Assembly: GCF_000807855.2 (NCBI RefSeq)
Contig: NZ_JRYR02000001.1
Span: forward strand, 4,464,302-4,528,301
Source: Flammeovirga pacifica
Lineage (GTDB): Bacteria > Bacteroidota > Bacteroidia > Cytophagales > Flammeovirgaceae
Direction of reading: 5' to 3'
DNA length: 64,000 bases
The notes beneath the pieces are model-generated. The model did no database searches and was not told the origin of the DNA. It saw only the letters and a program-made list of their open reading frames with translations. This document shows, piece after piece, positions 62,805-64,000 of this stretch; position 1 is the stretch's first letter, and the number at the start of each line of letters is the position of its first letter. The position numbers and the translations under genes are program-made.

Positions 62805-64000
62805 GTAAGCAGTCGGCAAACCCGCACTTGTCTACACCAACTATTTAACAGGCAGTAGTTCCTCTAGTTTATTGATAGGGTAATCATCAATAATCTCAAG
62901 TGTATTTTTCAGCCATTGATAGGGTTCTACGTCATGCATTTTTGCTGTAGCGAAAAAGGAATAAAACATTGCAATTTGTGCAGCACCTTGTTCATTACCT
63001 GCAAACATATAGTTTTTTCGACCTATTGCAAGTGGTCGGATTTTATTTTCGATAGGGTTATTATCAATGAGAAGTTCACCGTTCTTGAGATATTCACGTA
63101 ATCCTTTTTCATGATTGAGAAAGTAAGTAATAGCTACACCAATATCAGTTTTAGGTAATACCTTTTGCTCCTTTGCCCATTGGAAGAGCTTATTAATAAT
63201 TGGAGTAGCATATTTTTCTCTCTCTAATTGAATTTCTTCTGCTTTTGTATCTGGTTGAAACGTTTTTTCTAATTCATAGAGCTTTGAGATAAGGTTAACT
63301 ACTTCGGAAGCGGGTTTATAGCCCCCTTTATAGGCCTTAAAAAAGTATCGACGTGCGTGTGCCCAACAATTTAAATGTGTAATTGCTGTAGTGTTTTCAA
63401 AATAATCATACCCTTTATAACCATCGGTTTGGGCATAACCTTTAAAATCTCCAAGGTGTTCTTTCAGATATTTCCGATCTCTTCCATTGGCATAATGAAT
63501 GGAAAGAATTTTTTCTTTTGGATCCAAATAATACCACATATAGCCTTGGTGTGCTTTCCCTTTTTTACCTGTTCCCATTACTTTAATGGTAGATTCATCC
63601 ATTTGAAGGTAGTTGCTCTTCTTTATTTTCTGTGATAATAGTTCAAATAAAGGCGTTAGTTTGTCTGCAACCTTCTTTTGTAAATCGATCAGCGTTGTAT
63701 TTTTCAGATAGACATCTTGTCTTTCAAACTGCTTGATGAAGCGATGGATCGGAATGTGATCTACAAATTTACTGATGATCATCTGAGCGGCTAAACTTGC
63801 TGATGCAATAGATTTAGGGAAAGGCAGATGAGAAGGTAAAGCCGACTGACTAAATACACTATCTCCATTTTCCTGTTCTTTGACGTAGCGAGGTCTAATG
63901 ATTCTTCGAACATACAAACGTGCGGGTTCACACTCAAGCACTTCCGTAATATCTTCACCTACTTTACGCCACCCTTTTAAATCATGCTCAGGTTCAATAA
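62805..64000. mobile_element. IS66-family insertion sequence (one end, truncated by the window)
   Basis: The transposase frame is open to the window edge, and GTAAGCAGTCGGCAAACC at 62805 has the GTAAGC start typical of IS66-family terminal repeats, 36 bases past the transposase stop. The other end and the target-site duplication are outside the window. Confidence 0.75.
62841..64000 (-). CDS. IS66-family transposase (5' partial)
   Basis: At least 386 residues of an IS66 TnpC-type transposase. Frame stays open from the GTG at 63941 through the window end (upstream residues include PEHDLKGWRKVGEDITEV), so the N-terminus is cut off. Catalytic acidic residues lie in QMDEST, QTDGYKGYD and NPIENKIRPLA, in IS66 order; the zinc-binding domain begins near RRIIRPRY. 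It appears intact in the visible part. The accessory tnpA/tnpB genes would lie beyond the window. Confidence 0.93.
   Translation of the reverse strand, partial: IEPEHDLKGWRKVGEDITEVLECEPARLYVRRIIRPRYVKEQENGDSVFSQSALPSHLPFPKSIASASLAAQMIISKFVDHIPIHRFIKQFERQDVYLKNTTLIDLQKKVADKLTPLFELLSQKIKKSNYLQMDESTIKVMGTGKKGKAHQGYMWYYLDPKEKILSIHYANGRDRKYLKEHLGDFKGYAQTDGYKGYDYFENTTAITHLNCWAHARRYFFKAYKGGYKPASEVVNLISKLYELEKTFQPDTKAEEIQLEREKYATPIINKLFQWAKEQKVLPKTDIGVAITYFLNHEKGLREYLKNGELLIDNNPIENKIRPLAIGRKNYMFAGNEQGAAQIAMFYSFFATAKMHDVEPYQWLKNTLEIIDDYPINKLEELLPVK

Noticed and set aside
1..64000. CRISPR arrays, tRNA or rRNA genes
   Set aside because: No regularly spaced direct repeats of 25-40 bases and no GC-rich cloverleaf-like segments were seen in the gaps; the only structured RNA I could support is the SAM-I riboswitch.

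Overview
The window is AT-rich chromosomal DNA from a member of the Bacteroidota, most likely a marine Cytophagales relative of Flammeovirga. The lineage call rests on several things seen in the sequence: two type IX secretion (T9SS) cargo proteins, one with a type B (gliding-motility-associated) and one with a type A C-terminal sorting domain; TonB-receptor and two-component-propeller proteins; an AccD without its zinc finger; promoters of the form TTTG-N19-TAnnTTTG; and little sign of Shine-Dalgarno sequences. The genus is an inference. No tRNA, rRNA or CRISPR array was found.

Layout. 1-3.9 kb: the end of an outer-membrane barrel gene, phosphatidylserine decarboxylase, an MBL hydrolase, a CheY-like regulator and a DUF6702-like protein. 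4-7 kb: a T9SS type B surface protein closed by a very long hairpin. 7.2-13.6 kb: the distal half of the division/cell-wall (dcw) cluster, murG-murC-ftsQ-ftsA-ftsZ. 13.7-17.1 kb: a DMT exporter and a CcoI-like copper ATPase. 17.4-25.3 kb: a giant secreted chitinase with two GH18 domains and two carbohydrate-binding modules, followed by a propeller/LuxR-type sensor-regulator that may control it. 25.4-29 kb: a head-GIN protein, phosphofructokinase and a surface-antigen-like barrel. 29.2-37.2 kb: a single-protein iterative polyketide/fatty acid synthase (KS-AT-DH-ER-KR-ACP-TE) and its phosphopantetheinyl transferase. 37.2-49.8 kb: mostly housekeeping (MauG-type peroxidase, nucleotidyltransferase/methyltransferase/SDR operon, purA, STAS protein, aroC, glycosyltransferase, cytochrome b, class II aldolase, accD, rodA). 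49.9-54.6 kb: a patatin/barrel protein, metK and an unknown lipoprotein; the lipoprotein and metK lie behind a complete SAM-I riboswitch with a well-placed promoter. 54.9-59.4 kb: an outer-membrane receptor and an OmpR/histidine-kinase pair. 59.6-62.1 kb: SDR, membrane protein and AraC regulator. 62.2-64 kb: a repeat-bearing lipoprotein and an IS66-family transposase running off the window end.

The most interesting parts are the animal-FAS-like synthase with its adjacent activating enzyme, and the SAM-riboswitch operon that puts an unrecognised lipoprotein ahead of metK. A recurring architectural theme is strong intrinsic terminators, several of which sit directly against the start codon of the next co-directional gene. 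These hairpins also expose several overlong ORF starts, which were corrected here.
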